Shown here one piece after another: positions 22,150 to 31,785 of a DNA stretch of 64,000 nt. Under the pieces are notes generated by a model. It had not been told where the DNA came from. It was given only the letters and a program-made list of their open reading frames with translations, and ran no database searches. A program made the position numbers and the translations under genes. The stretch is taken from NCBI GenBank assembly GCA_016801885.1, contig JAFBJY010001322.1, positions 62,001 through 126,000 of the forward strand, in the 5' to 3' direction. Source of the stretch: Toxotes chatareus (taxonomy: Eukaryota > Chordata > Actinopteri > Toxotidae). How positions within the stretch are numbered: position 1 is the first letter of the stretch; the number at the start of each line of letters is the position of its first letter.

Positions 22150-23015
22150 ATGCGGGGAGTGAAATCTTCCTCTCAGGTTAAACGCCCCCTCTTTCAAGTC
22201 CAGCTTCTTCTCTCTGAGGACTCCCACACCCTGGCCACCTTCATTGACTCTGGTTCTGATGGCAATATTATGGACGAGGGCTTGGCTATGCAACTCGGGC
22301 TAGAGGGATCCCCTCAACCCACCGATTCCTGCCAGGGCCCTGGATGGTCATCTTCTGGGAACGGTTACCCACCAGACTGCCCCTGTTCACATGCTGATTT
22401 CTGGTAACCATCATGAGACCATCCAGTTTCTTCTCCTGCCCTCATCCAACATTCCTCTGATCCTGGGCTTCCCATGGCTCCGCAAACACAACCCGCATGT
22501 CGACTGGACCACAGCCACTATCCTCAGCTGGAGCAGTTTCTGCCACCAGGTCTGCCTTCGGGATGCATCTAGGCCTCGCCAGACTACGCTCCCCAGCACC
22601 TGCCCGGACCTGGCCAGAGTCCCCACTGAGTACCACGACCTCAGGGAAGTGTTCAGTAAGGCGTCTCTACTCTCTTTCCGGTCCAGAGCGGGAGGCCATG
22701 GAGAACTATATTAATGACTCTCTGGCTGCTGGAATCATACACCCGTCCTCATCTCCTGCAGGGGCAGGATTTTTTTTTGTGGACAAGAAAGACAAGACCC
22801 TGCGCCCTTGCATCGATTACCGGGGTCTCAACGACATCACCATCAAGAACCGGTACCCCCTACCACTCATTTCCTCTGCCCATGAGCTACTTCAAGGGGC
22901 CAAGATCTTCACCAAGCTTGACCTTCGTAATGCCTACCACCTCGTACGCATCAGGGAGGGGGACGAGTGGAAGACTGCTTTCAACACCCCCACCGACATT
23001 ATGAATATTTGGTGA
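22150..23015 (+). pseudogene. Gypsy-2 protease and RT N-terminal half, disrupted
   Basis: Protease motif FIDSGSDGNIMD (22240s) is followed by a frame change near 22310, then LILGFPWLRKHNPHVDW. Between the EVFSK-type block and RLYSLSGPERE (about 22660-22675) some 80 bases present in Gypsy-3 are missing. RT then reads RPCIDYRGLNDITIKNRYPL and KLDLRNAYHLVRIREGDEWK. Another one-base loss near 22990 shifts frame before the catalytic half. Confidence 0.85.
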
Positions 23016-23500
23016 TGCCATTCGGTCTCACCAATGCCCCTGCCGTCTTCCAAGCCTTGGTGAATGATGTCCTCCGGGACATGATCAATAAATATGTGTT
23101 TGTCTACTTGGATGACATTCTTATCTTTTCCACCTGCCTTGAGGATCACATTCACCATGTCAGGACTGTGTTGCAGCGCCTCTTGGAGAATTCGCTGTTT
23201 GTTAAGGCTGAGAAATGCGAGTTCCACACCCAGTCAGTGGCCTTTCTTGGCTACATTGTGGCCGAGGGACGCTTGGAGATGGATCCTGCTAAGGTGGAGG
23301 CGGTAAAGTCCTGGCCAGTTCCTGAGACCCGTAAGCAACTGCAGCGTTTCCTGGGTTTTGCAAACTTTTATCGACGCTTCATCCGAACTATAGCTCCATT
23401 GCTGCTCCCTCACCATGTTGACCTCCCCCAAGATTCCCTTCCGCTGGTCCCACGGTGCAGACTCTGCTTTCCGGACTCTGAAGAACCGTTTCAGCTCAGC
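22967..23500 (+). pseudogene. Gypsy-2 RT catalytic half
   Basis: Encodes EYLVMPFGLTNAPAVFQ, the catalytic box YVFVYLDDILIFS (YLDD, about 23095-23130), KAEKCEF and QLQRFLGFANFYRRFIR. The active-site residues are present, but the frame is broken just before (near 22990) and again near 23385-23405. Confidence 0.9.
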
Positions 23501-25316
23501 ACCCATCCTCCAGTTCCCGGACATTGAACGGCAGTTCGTTGTGGAGGTGGATGCTTCCGATGTTGGAGTGGGTGCAGTTCTGTCTCAGCGAGCAGCAGGT
23601 GACCAGAAACTCCATCCATGCGCCTTCTTCTCTCGGCGCCTTTCACCTGCTGAAAGAAATTATGACATTGGCAATCGGGAGCTTCTGGCTGTCAAGCTGG
23701 CCCTAGAGGAGTGGCGACACTGGCTTGAAGGGACTAAGCAGCCCTTTTTAGTTTGGACAGATCACAAGAACCTGGAGTACATCCGAACTGCTAAGAGACT
23801 CAACTCCCGACAGGCACGATGGGCCCTCTTCTTCACCAGGTTTGATTTCTCCCTCTCCTACAGACCCGGCTCCCGCAATGTCAAACCAGACGCATTGTCA
23901 CGCCAGTTTCAGAGAGAGAGGGACGAATCCATCTCTACAGACACCATCCTACCATCTCCTTGTGTTGTGGCATCCCTGACGTGGGAGATCGAGGAGAGGG
24001 TGAGAGCCTCTACAGAGGGGGAGGCTGGTCCCAGTGCTTGCCCCCCAGATCGCCTGTATGTGCCTGCAGCCCTAAGGTCAGAAGTACTCCAGTGGGCTCA
24101 CGCTTCTAAGTTTTCCTGTCATCCGGGGATCCAGAGAACCTGCGACGTCCTCCAGCAACGCTTCTGGTGGTCCACATTAGAGGAGGACACCCGGGAATAT
24201 GTCAATGCCTGCCCTACCTGCAACCAGAACAAATCTTCCCGTCAGGCCCCGTCTGGTCTTCTACAGCCACTTCCTGTGCCGCATCGTCCCTGGTCACACA
24301 TTTCTATAGACTTTGTCACTGGTCTGCCATCATCTGAGGGGAAGACGGCCATACTTACGATTGTGGACCGCTTCTCCAAGATGGCCCACTTCGTCCCCTT
24401 ACCCAAGCTTCCATCAGCTAAAGAGACTGCCCAACTAATTCTTGACCATGTTTTCCGTCTCCATGGGATTCCTGTGGATGTGGTCTCAGACAGGGGACCC
24501 CAATTCTCTTCTGTGTTCTGGCAGGAGTTCTGCAGTTTGCTGGGAGCCACACCTAGTCTGTCATCAGGGTTCCATCCTCAATCCAATGGCCAGACTGAAA
24601 GAATGAACCAACAGATGGAAACAGCCCTTCGGTGTACTGTGTCCCAGAACCCATCTTCCTGGTCCCAGCAGCTGTTGTGGGTAGAATATGCTCACAACAC
24701 TTTGACAAGCTCTGCCACAGGCCTGTCTCCTTTCCAGTGCGCCTATGGATATCAGCCACCCCTCTTCCCAGCCCTGGAGAAGGAGGCCTCTTGCCCTTCA
24801 GTTCAAGCCTTCCTCCATCGCTGTCATCGGACCTGGGCCAGAGCGAGAGCCTCCCTCCTGAAAGCTGCAGGCCGGTACTCCTCTGCTGCCAACCGTCGTC
24901 GCTCCCAAGCTCCAGAATATCAGGTGGGCCAGAAGGTCTGGCTCTCCACCCGTGACCTTCCACTGCGGGTGGAGTCCAACAAGCTGGCTCCCAAGTTCAT
25001 CGGACCGTTCCCCATCGAAAGAGTCATCAATCCTGTGGCAGTCAGGCTCAAGCTTCCCCGGTCCATGAGGGTTCACCCAACCTTCCATGTGTCCAAGGTC
25101 AAGCCAGTCCGGGAAAGCCCTCTGGTGCCTGCTGCTCCTCCACCGCCTCCTCCTCGCTTCATTGATGGGGGGACTCACCTATGCTGTGCGCCGCATCATC
25201 CGCTCCCGTGTACGTGGCAGAGGCCTTCAGTATCTCGTGGACTGGGAGGGTTATGGCCCAGAGGAAAGATCTTGGGTTCCTGCTCGTCACATTTTGGACC
25301 GACAGCTCCTCCGTGA
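23415..25316 (+). CDS. Gypsy-2 RNase H-integrase open frame (633 aa)
   Basis: The longest uninterrupted frame in the window. RNase H: VEVDASDVGVGAVLSQ, FFSRRLSPAERNYDIGNREL, WTDHKNLEYI, NVKPDALSR. Integrase zinc-binding domain: H and H in WAHASKFSCHPG, then CPTC. Integrase core with D (SIDFVTGLP), D (VSDRGPQF) and E (SNGQTERMNQ), followed by the GPF/IxRVINPVAVRLKLP C-terminal region. The frame ends in the wrong phase for the chromodomain, because one extra G lies in a G run near 25167. It integrates element cDNA in the nucleus. A fragment of a broken polyprotein, not an independent gene. Confidence 0.9.
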   Translation: MLTSPKIPFRWSHGADSAFRTLKNRFSSAPILQFPDIERQFVVEVDASDVGVGAVLSQRAAGDQKLHPCAFFSRRLSPAERNYDIGNRELLAVKLALEEWRHWLEGTKQPFLVWTDHKNLEYIRTAKRLNSRQARWALFFTRFDFSLSYRPGSRNVKPDALSRQFQRERDESISTDTILPSPCVVASLTWEIEERVRASTEGEAGPSACPPDRLYVPAALRSEVLQWAHASKFSCHPGIQRTCDVLQQRFWWSTLEEDTREYVNACPTCNQNKSSRQAPSGLLQPLPVPHRPWSHISIDFVTGLPSSEGKTAILTIVDRFSKMAHFVPLPKLPSAKETAQLILDHVFRLHGIPVDVVSDRGPQFSSVFWQEFCSLLGATPSLSSGFHPQSNGQTERMNQQMETALRCTVSQNPSSWSQQLLWVEYAHNTLTSSATGLSPFQCAYGYQPPLFPALEKEASCPSVQAFLHRCHRTWARARASLLKAAGRYSSAANRRRSQAPEYQVGQKVWLSTRDLPLRVESNKLAPKFIGPFPIERVINPVAVRLKLPRSMRVHPTFHVSKVKPVRESPLVPAAPPPPPPRFIDGGTHLCCAPHHPLPCTWQRPSVSRGLGGLWPRGKILGSCSSHFGPTAPP

Positions 25317-25488
25317 CTTTCATCGGCAGCATCCTGACCAGCCCTCTCACAGCATGGTCGGGGGTTTCCCTCGTCGAGGGGTGCGTGCTGTCGGCCCTAT
25401 TGCTGCTCTAGCTCCTGAGCCAGAGGAGGATTCCCTGTCGCAAACGGGAGATCTGCAGGTGACCTTGTCCTCCTCTCAGGAACTCTAA
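25165..25488 (+). pseudogene. Gypsy-2 chromodomain (shifted frame)
   Basis: YAVRRIIRSRVRGRGLQYLV then DWEGYGPEERSWVPARHI is a chromodomain with its aromatic residues (Y, W...Y, W). It lies in a different frame from integrase because of a one-base change in a G homopolymer. Chromodomains at the integrase end target Tf1/sushi elements to chromatin. A polypurine run (gagggggggg near 25562) precedes the 3' LTR. Confidence 0.85.
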
Positions 25489-25575
25489 CCCACCTTCCAG
25501 TTTTCCCCCTCCTCCCGCCCTGGCTCATGGGACCTTTTGGGGACGTCGGGAGCCGTCCCTTGAGGGGGGGGGTTC

Positions 25576-26089
25576 TGTCACACTCTGCTCCAGCCATGGA
25601 CTCAGTATTTTTCCACTGCCCTGCTCACACTCTGCTCCAGCCATGGACTCAGTACTTTTCCACTGCCCTGCTCACACCACACCCACTAATCACACACCTG
25701 CTCTCACTCACCAATCAGCTCACCTACCAGTATATATTCTCCAGCCTCACACTCACTCGGTGCCAGATTGTTCTCTGCAATGCAAGACTTTCCAGCGATT
25801 ACCTGCCTGTCTTCCCGGTACCGACCCTGCCTGAGTACGACCTGCCTGTTTTGCCTGACCCCCGGTAAATTACCTCTGCTTTCTGTTTTGACCACGAGTT
25901 TAGCCTGTCTCTCTCTGGACTGTTGGCCTGATTCTGCCTGCCTCCCTGTTACTGAACTTTTGCCTGTCTCGACCAAGCCTCCTGCCCAGCCCGTGAACTG
26001 TTTTGTGTGCCAGTTAATAAACCTATTAACTGATCATCAGTTCGTTGCCTGTTTTGTACTGCACTTGGGTTCATACTATACCCGTCACA
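25576..26089 (+). repeat. Gypsy-2 3' LTR
   Basis: 514 bp, same ends as the 5' LTR. The only difference found by eye is gctcaca here against gctcaaa near base 52 of the 5' LTR. Followed by cccag, the target duplication. Confidence 0.95.
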
Positions 26090-26363
26090 CCCAGCGTGAA
26101 AAATCCAGGCCTGACTTTTACATGGAGACTACAAAGTCTGGGAAATGATCAGGCGTCTTCAGGGAGTCCGCGACCATTCATCGTAGCTGAAGTGCACTGT
26201 GTTGTTGAGCGGGGTTCCCTGGGTGATATCAGTAAATCAACTGACTGGTTGTGCACAATTCACTTGATAAAAACTTAGCCGCATTTTCCTTCAGCCACTG
26301 TAAAAGTTTGACTCCTAACTAAACATTAGTGTCAGCGTTTGATTTTCTACAAAGCAAGAGAAA

Positions 26364-26550
26364 GGTGCACCGTTCCCAGCGACACTGCAATGCCAGGTCA
26401 ATGCGTGGAGTGAGCGGAGCAAGCTCCCTTTTCAGCTCCCTCTCCTAAAAATGGATTTAATATGTTATCCCCATATAGGGGACATATCAGATATTAAACT
26501 GATAAGAACAGATACTACACTTGATCTTAGCCAAAAGGCAGAGAAGCGAT
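26364..26550 (-). ncRNA. RNU2: U2 snRNA gene
   Basis: Read from 26550 on the minus strand, 187 nt match U2 end to end: atcgcttctctgccttttgg, the branch-point-recognition segment gtgtagtatctg, stem-loop IIa, Sm-like attttta, gagcttgctcc, ccactccacgca-like block and the acggtgcacc end. Stem-loop IIb is tccccta...tagggg-like rather than the usual bases, with both sides changed so pairing is kept. Differences from the usual vertebrate sequence (g to t at base 11, weaker stem IV) leave open whether it is a functional variant. Downstream, agaaaatcaaac resembles the snRNA 3' box, like that of U5. U2 pairs with the intron branch site. Confidence 0.9.
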
Positions 26551-26724
26551 GAGGCCCAAGCATTTGACGTCCAAATCAAGCTCTTGGTACAACTGTCACT
26601 TGTCGCAGTGTCCCTTTTGTAAGCCAGCTTATCAATTGCCGCCACTTAGCAACTCTGCCCATCTGTCTGCTGTGTACTCTTCCTGGTGCTATACAAAGAT
26701 GTTTGACTTTTCACCAACTCAAAA

Positions 26725-26778
26725 GGCTCAGCCATACAGCAAAGCCGGCCAAAAATAGCTTCAACTCATTGCTGTTCC
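26725..26778 (-). pseudogene. U5 snRNA 3' fragment
   Basis: Only the last ~54 nt of a U5 copy: the segment before the Sm site, ctatttttggc, and the 3' hairpin ending gctgagcc, followed by the same 3' box-like gttggtgaaaagtcaaac as the full U5 at 20364. The 5' half with loop I is missing, replaced by spacer (26777 onward). Confidence 0.75.
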
Positions 26779-26875
26779 CCACCAAAGCCTAGAAATAAAG
26801 CATACTAGAACAACATCTAGCACACATTTCTTCCACAAACAAGCAGCAAAGTCGGACAGGAGAGCTCACACTTCA
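26777..26875 (-). repeat. snRNA-array spacer, copy 2
   Basis: Matches 20222-20330 (cctagaaataaagc...gacaggagagctcacactt) in the same orientation. It supports an original tandem arrangement of U5 units. Confidence 0.7.
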
Positions 26876-27029
26876 TTTTGTCATGGAAAGGCCACACCCA
26901 CTTCCCCAATTCCAATGGGAACACGGGTAATTGTCATGACTAAACACGCCACTCTGTAGCGTCGCCAGAGAGCTTCTGCAGAGCAACACTGCCGCTTTGT
27001 GGACAGACTGCAAAAGCTGACATATAACT

Positions 27030-27345
27030 CTAAATTGTTTGCCAGTGACCTGACGTTCCCTGTGATGATTATGGGGGACACAGGGTTTAAAACGCCGTTT
27101 CCTCAGCCGTCTTTCCACTCCTGCCCTGCATCCTCGTCGTCTCCTCCTCAGTTCCTCTGGGATTTGGGGCTTCTCTCCGGTCACGAAGGATGGCGGCCTC
27201 AGAGCCAGCAGCTGATCTCGAGTGTAAACAATGCCGGGGTCTTCTCGGCATGGCTGCTGGGGTCCCCGAGCAGCCCAAGCACCAGGAGCAGGAGAAAAAA
27301 AGTGTCTAAATCTCAGAGTCATGCTGCCAAAACACTGAAAAAATC
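27030..27345 (-). mobile_element. LINE ORF2 N-terminal fragment
   Basis: The minus strand encodes YTRDQLLALRP, then ELRRRRRGCRAGVERRLRKR and IITGNVRSLAN, the usual start of an endonuclease-RT ORF in fish LINEs. The match ends at about 27030. The next ~30 bases (gctttgtggacagactgcaa) also occur inverted at 19077-19105 beside U1. The plus-strand frame over this region is its antisense shadow. Confidence 0.65.
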
Positions 27346-27771
27346 TACTGGAGACAGAACAGAAAGTAAAGTAGACAAGAAACAGACACACTAAAACACT
27401 AAAAACTAAAGAAAAGCTTATAAAAATGTTAAAAAACTACTGCAAATGCAGGGAGCTGTTGCTACAAGCTGCCATCTGAGACAGCGCTAACTTGAATACC
27501 ACCTGATGAGAATTCTCTGACTATCCATCATCTGATAAAGGATGTTACTGTCTTTGATTAGTCCATTCCTGTCCAACATTGAGTAAGATGTAAGATGGAA
27601 ATATTTAAAGCAGCTATTTTTTGTGTGTGTGCCCAAACACTTTTTCGTGTTCTTGTGTGCTTAAATATCACATCAAGTTAACAAACAAATCATCTGAACA
27701 AAACATTTCACTAAATGAACTAAACACTGACATGAACTACTAACATGTACTGACTTACTGAAAACCTTGGA
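27346..27771. other. No gene recognised
   Basis: AT-rich, with only short frames. From about 27715 it enters a segment duplicated at 61440. Confidence 0.4.
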
Positions 27772-27957
27772 GGTGATCTGGACTTTCCTGTAGTTTCCTC
27801 TTGTCCTTGTAACAGCAGTAGCTCCTCCCTTCCTTGTCAATAATTGTGCAGAAATATCTGAGTGCTTCTTTCTTCCTAAATCATGAGCAAGTCCTGTCCA
27901 GTCCAACTGTTTCTGCTCCTGTTTGACTTCTGAACTTGTCTCTGGCTGTGTGTCCAC
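27768..27957 (-). CDS. Exon-like open stretch, unknown
   Basis: The minus strand is open from DTQPETSSEVKQEQKQLDW through RKKHSDISAQLLTRKGGA to QITSKVFS, where a gtaagt-type donor follows. A hydrophilic, Lys/Gln-rich ~62-residue peptide would result. I do not recognise the family. A partly deleted copy lies at 61440-61530, so it could also be a piece of a dispersed repeat. Low confidence that it is a real exon. Confidence 0.25.
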
Positions 27958-28016
27958 TTACTGCAGCCTGTGACATCAGACTGTAGAATGTTGATACATC
28001 AAAGGCATCAAAGGAC

Positions 28017-28042
28017 AAACACACACACACTCACACACACAT
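28017..28042. repeat. (CA)n-rich microsatellite
   Basis: CA units with a tcacac interruption, at the end of the segment shared with 62276-62310. An A12 run lies near 28163. Confidence 0.85.
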
Positions 28043-31000
28043 ACTGGTACTTATGTCTTCGTGAGGACACTCTCTGGCATCATGCATTCCCTCGCCCTAA
28101 CCTCTCTCTCTCTTAGCATCTCAGACCTATGTCAGTACCTGTGCCTCTGTCAAAGAATACACAAAAAAAAAAAACACTAGACCCGTACACACATAAAGTC
28201 ATGTATTCATGTAGTCATCTGTGAATGTGTGTTTGATCAGTGCAAAGTGAAAATGCAGCATGAACCTTGTTTTGTAAAAGCTTCTTCTCTTGTTTCCTTT
28301 GCTTCCTACAACTGTATATTTTTCAAGCATCATCTGTCATATTGAAGAAATAAGTTCATTCAGTAGCGTTTTTTCTTTTTTATTGTCATCATGTACAGTG
28401 GACTGGTAACCTCGCTCACAGCTGCTTCTTAGTTACACAGTTTACATTTCCTGATTTGAGAGGAATACACTGTGGAGGGTGTGTGGAGGAAAAACAAAGC
28501 AGTAGCTCCCTCAGAGAGGATCAATGAATGAGGTCAACTGATTGTTTGTATAATAACCATCTGTGGTTATACACCTGAGAGCAGAATGATAAATGAATGA
28601 CATCTACTTTGCACCTATGTTGCTGGGACAAAAGATGATGAAAGAATGATGAAGAATTATACCATGATCAGAATTATCTTCTTTCTGGTGAAGAACAGAT
28701 TGAATATGGAGGCTCCATTGAACATAATAGCTGTTTATCAAAGGGCTGCTGGTGTCAATATTATGTGTTGATTTTTCTAAACATTGGTTTAATAAGAATC
28801 TCTCTGCAAAGTGAAACCAATTTTGTGGGAACGCTGAGTTACCTTGAAGCATTTCACCACCTGACAGCAGCAAAGCTGGAGCCTTTTTTCATCTGTCTGA
28901 TGATTTAACAAACTGACTATGGTTTTTTGAGTCTCATATTGAATGGTCACTGTCCTCCAGAATGACCTTTGACCCCATTATAAACTACTAGTGGAGTCAA
29001 AGCATCTTCAGCAAGCAGCTGAACTCCTCCTCTGCCTCTCTTTCTTCCCTCTGAGCTCCTCAGGCTGCTGAGCTGTAGGACTCTTCAGACTAACTGCTAC
29101 AGACGGCTCCTCTATGGCTCTGATTTGTCTGTTAAATAAAGCAGTTTGACAGTTGATTTAAACACCGTGTACAGTTCAGCAGCTCTGAGAAGAAGAAGTG
29201 AATCAGTGTCTCAGTGTCCAGTGTCCGGTGTCTTTGTCTCTGTGTCTTCTGTGAGCCAGTGGAGGAGTTTCTGTGGATGAAGATACTGAATGTTAGTTGG
29301 AACATCTGCACAGATTATAGTACAATGTGACTCACAGAGAAATACATCAGATCAATGAAGCAGATGCATCATGAAGCAGTAAAACTGTCAATTGTATCAA
29401 TGTCAGTGTTTCAGTATATAGAGTTTTTCTTGTCAGTGAGGTTGTGAATAATGTTCAGTGTTAAAATTAAAACGCTTTCAACAATAGTTTTCAACATCAG
29501 TTCTAAAATCTGCAGACTAACACAGAGGCCACAGAGAAAATAAAGTTGCTGTAAGCATCTTTTGAAAACACTGTCTGTACTTTCAGAGAAGTTCAGATCT
29601 TGTTTTGTGCTGATAAATAATTATTTATTGATTTCCAGCTGGCTAATGAAACAGCATGTTTGAAAGTTGACAGTACAGTGATATCCATTTTGTCTTTTCA
29701 GATCTCACCAATCACTGTACACATTTGTTTTTATTGTGACATTTATTCCTAATTGCAGCTTTGAACTGATGATCCATCACCTCAGAGGATGTTTTTTTTT
29801 CTGATTTGTTGTTGTTGTTCCAGATGGTTGAACACTGACACCAACAGTCCCTACAAAGATCCCATTATTCTGTGTTGACTGGCTGTGGATCATCTTTCTT
29901 CCTCCTTTAACTCTTCTATGAACAGATACTGCAGCTGGTGTCTCTGTCCACAGCAGAGTGAACTCCTGTAAAGGAGAATAAGTGAAGTGGAAAGAGAAGA
30001 TGGAGACTCACTTCTCTCTCTGCCAGGATATTTAGGATTGTTTCCATTAATGATGAGATCCAGTTCTCTGTGGAGTAAAGGCCCAGTGACAGAGACCAAC
30101 ACACTTTAAACTGGATCTGAACCAGAAAGTGATGCTCTGCTCTACAGTCGCTTTGCTCTCAGTCAGAGGCAACGTGTTATTAAAACCAGGTAAATGAGGG
30201 AAACTTTCACAGGTTTTACATGATGAAACAATGAAAACCACTGGGATGGAGTCAGCAGAAATAGGCGGAGGAGCTCTTTATTCAGGACAGAGACCAACAG
30301 CAGAGGAAAGTAGAGCTCCAAGAGTCATTAGCATCAGAGAACAAGTATCACAGAGTGTCTGTGAATCATCCACTGCTGGAGGTCACAGCTCAGAGTGGAG
30401 AGAGAGCTGTGTAATGTGCTGTCAGATTCAGAGCTTAAATCAATACACATCTTTTCTCAACTGTATCCTGATACTGGATGGATGGAAAGTCACGTTTGCA
30501 CTTTCAGACTTTCTACTTGTTTTGTAACTGACAAGAGTCTGTGGAAAATCATGATGCAAAGAGGAAGAAGCATAATAACTCTACAAACCCTCTGATCATC
30601 CCAACAGCAAATTCACTAATGGACCAGGGTTCACACATTTACAGTGTGAACCATGTGTGAATGCATTACACCATCACACTGAAGCTCCACTCTAGCAGGT
30701 GAAAAGTAGCAGCTGACCTGCAGCATGTGGACAGAAGGAGGAATATATCTGTCTACACCCTGCAACAGTAGAGTCAGTGGAGACGAGGCTGCAGTGCAGG
30801 AGAACTGGACTTGGGATCTGGGAAAAAAAGGGTAGGATGGAAATAAGAGATAATAGAGAGATGATTGTGCAACTGTGATTTCATCAATTTGAGGTAACAC
30901 TGAAAAAATGGAACCATATGAGAAAAATAAAAGTGTAAACAGTGATAATTGTTTTGTACTGTAGAGAGAACAGCAGTCGTCTCTGCCTCTTTCCATGGTG

Positions 31001-31330
31001 CTGACTGAGAGCTTGTTAATGCTTCACTTCACAGTCCACATTGTTTGGAGTTGAGGAAAATCTACAGCAACAGGATTAAAAATAAAGTCGCAACTCTCAT
31101 AAACCTTCAAATGATTCTTTTTTAAACTAATTGTCTTCATCCTGTGTTGCAAATAATAATAATATGTGAACTTCATTATAGAGGCTAATGGGCTCATTGT
31201 TGGCTAATTGCAGCAGGTTACTGCCATCAGCCTGGAGGACACTTTATGCTACTTCCAACAGGATTTCAGCAGATACATTAACATGAATGTTGTACACACT
31301 CCATCTATCTGTTAGCAGTTGTGTACAGTT
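28043..31330. other. 3.3 kb without recognised gene
   Basis: Only short frames occur (28604-28873 minus, 29890-30102 minus, 30231-30527 plus), none with a recognisable domain. No repeat family is identified. Confidence 0.4.
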
Positions 31331-31668
31331 CAGCTGCTGCTGTCCTTGGTGCTGAATTCACCAACCCAGCTGAATGGTCCTGAGTGAACAGTGAACACAT
31401 GAATATCTCTTTGACCAAAAGCAGCTTCAGTTCCTGCAGACAGTCCCTATGAGGAGTAGTAGTTAGTTGAGTGGAGAAGCACTTTTATTTGTGGAGCATC
31501 TATCAAATCAGTCCAGAGTGAGTCCTCAGGGTGTAGAAGATGTCACAGCTTCTTCTCTCAGTCAACACAGCCTCAGATTCACCAACATTAGCTTGACACA
31601 CTGACATCCAAAGGTTTGCTGGAGGACAGAAACACTGTGGGCTGGAAATGAATTATGAAACAAGGCTC
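31331..31668 (-). repeat. Right arm of the 338-bp inverted repeat
   Basis: Reverse complement of 14666-15003, same length, a few substitutions (for example gacatcttctacacc against gagatcttttagacc). Beyond both edges the flanks are unrelated. Confidence 0.85.
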
Positions 31669-31745
31669 GTAGAGGTCAGTTTCTCAGGTTAAAGTCTGTT
31701 TCTAGACTTTGAAGAAACCTAAAAATATAAAGATAACTGTGTCAC

Positions 31746-31785
31746 AACACACACACACACACATACACATACACACTCACACACT
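31746..31785. repeat. (CA)n microsatellite, interrupted
   Basis: Directly visible CA/CATA units. Confidence 0.85.

Larger units (their letters stand above)
20600..26089 (+). mobile_element. Gypsy-2: full-length, young sushi-type Ty3/gypsy element
   Basis: Two 514-bp LTRs (TG...CA) bound the element, and the host bases cccag occur immediately outside both (20595-20599 and 26090-26094), a perfect 5-bp target duplication. By eye the LTRs differ by one base, so insertion is recent. Between them are gag, protease, RT, RNase H, integrase and a chromodomain, all on the plus strand, but with several frameshifts and an ~80-bp deletion before RT. It inserted into spacer between the U5 and U2 genes. 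Order and chromodomain place it in the Tf1/sushi (chromovirus) group. Confidence 0.95.

Noticed and set aside
23415..25316. 633-residue frame as a domesticated integrase-like host gene
   Set aside because: It lies between two near-identical LTRs with a perfect target duplication and continues the element's own broken pol, so it is transposon sequence.
26998..27026. Second U1 gene implied by a 29-base match to U1's 5' flank at 19077
   Set aside because: No U1 sequence is found on either side, so the match is spacer or LINE-adjacent repeat only.
26999..27394. Plus-strand 131-residue Ser/Lys-rich frame
   Set aside because: It is antisense to a LINE ORF2 N-terminus with recognisable motifs on the minus strand.
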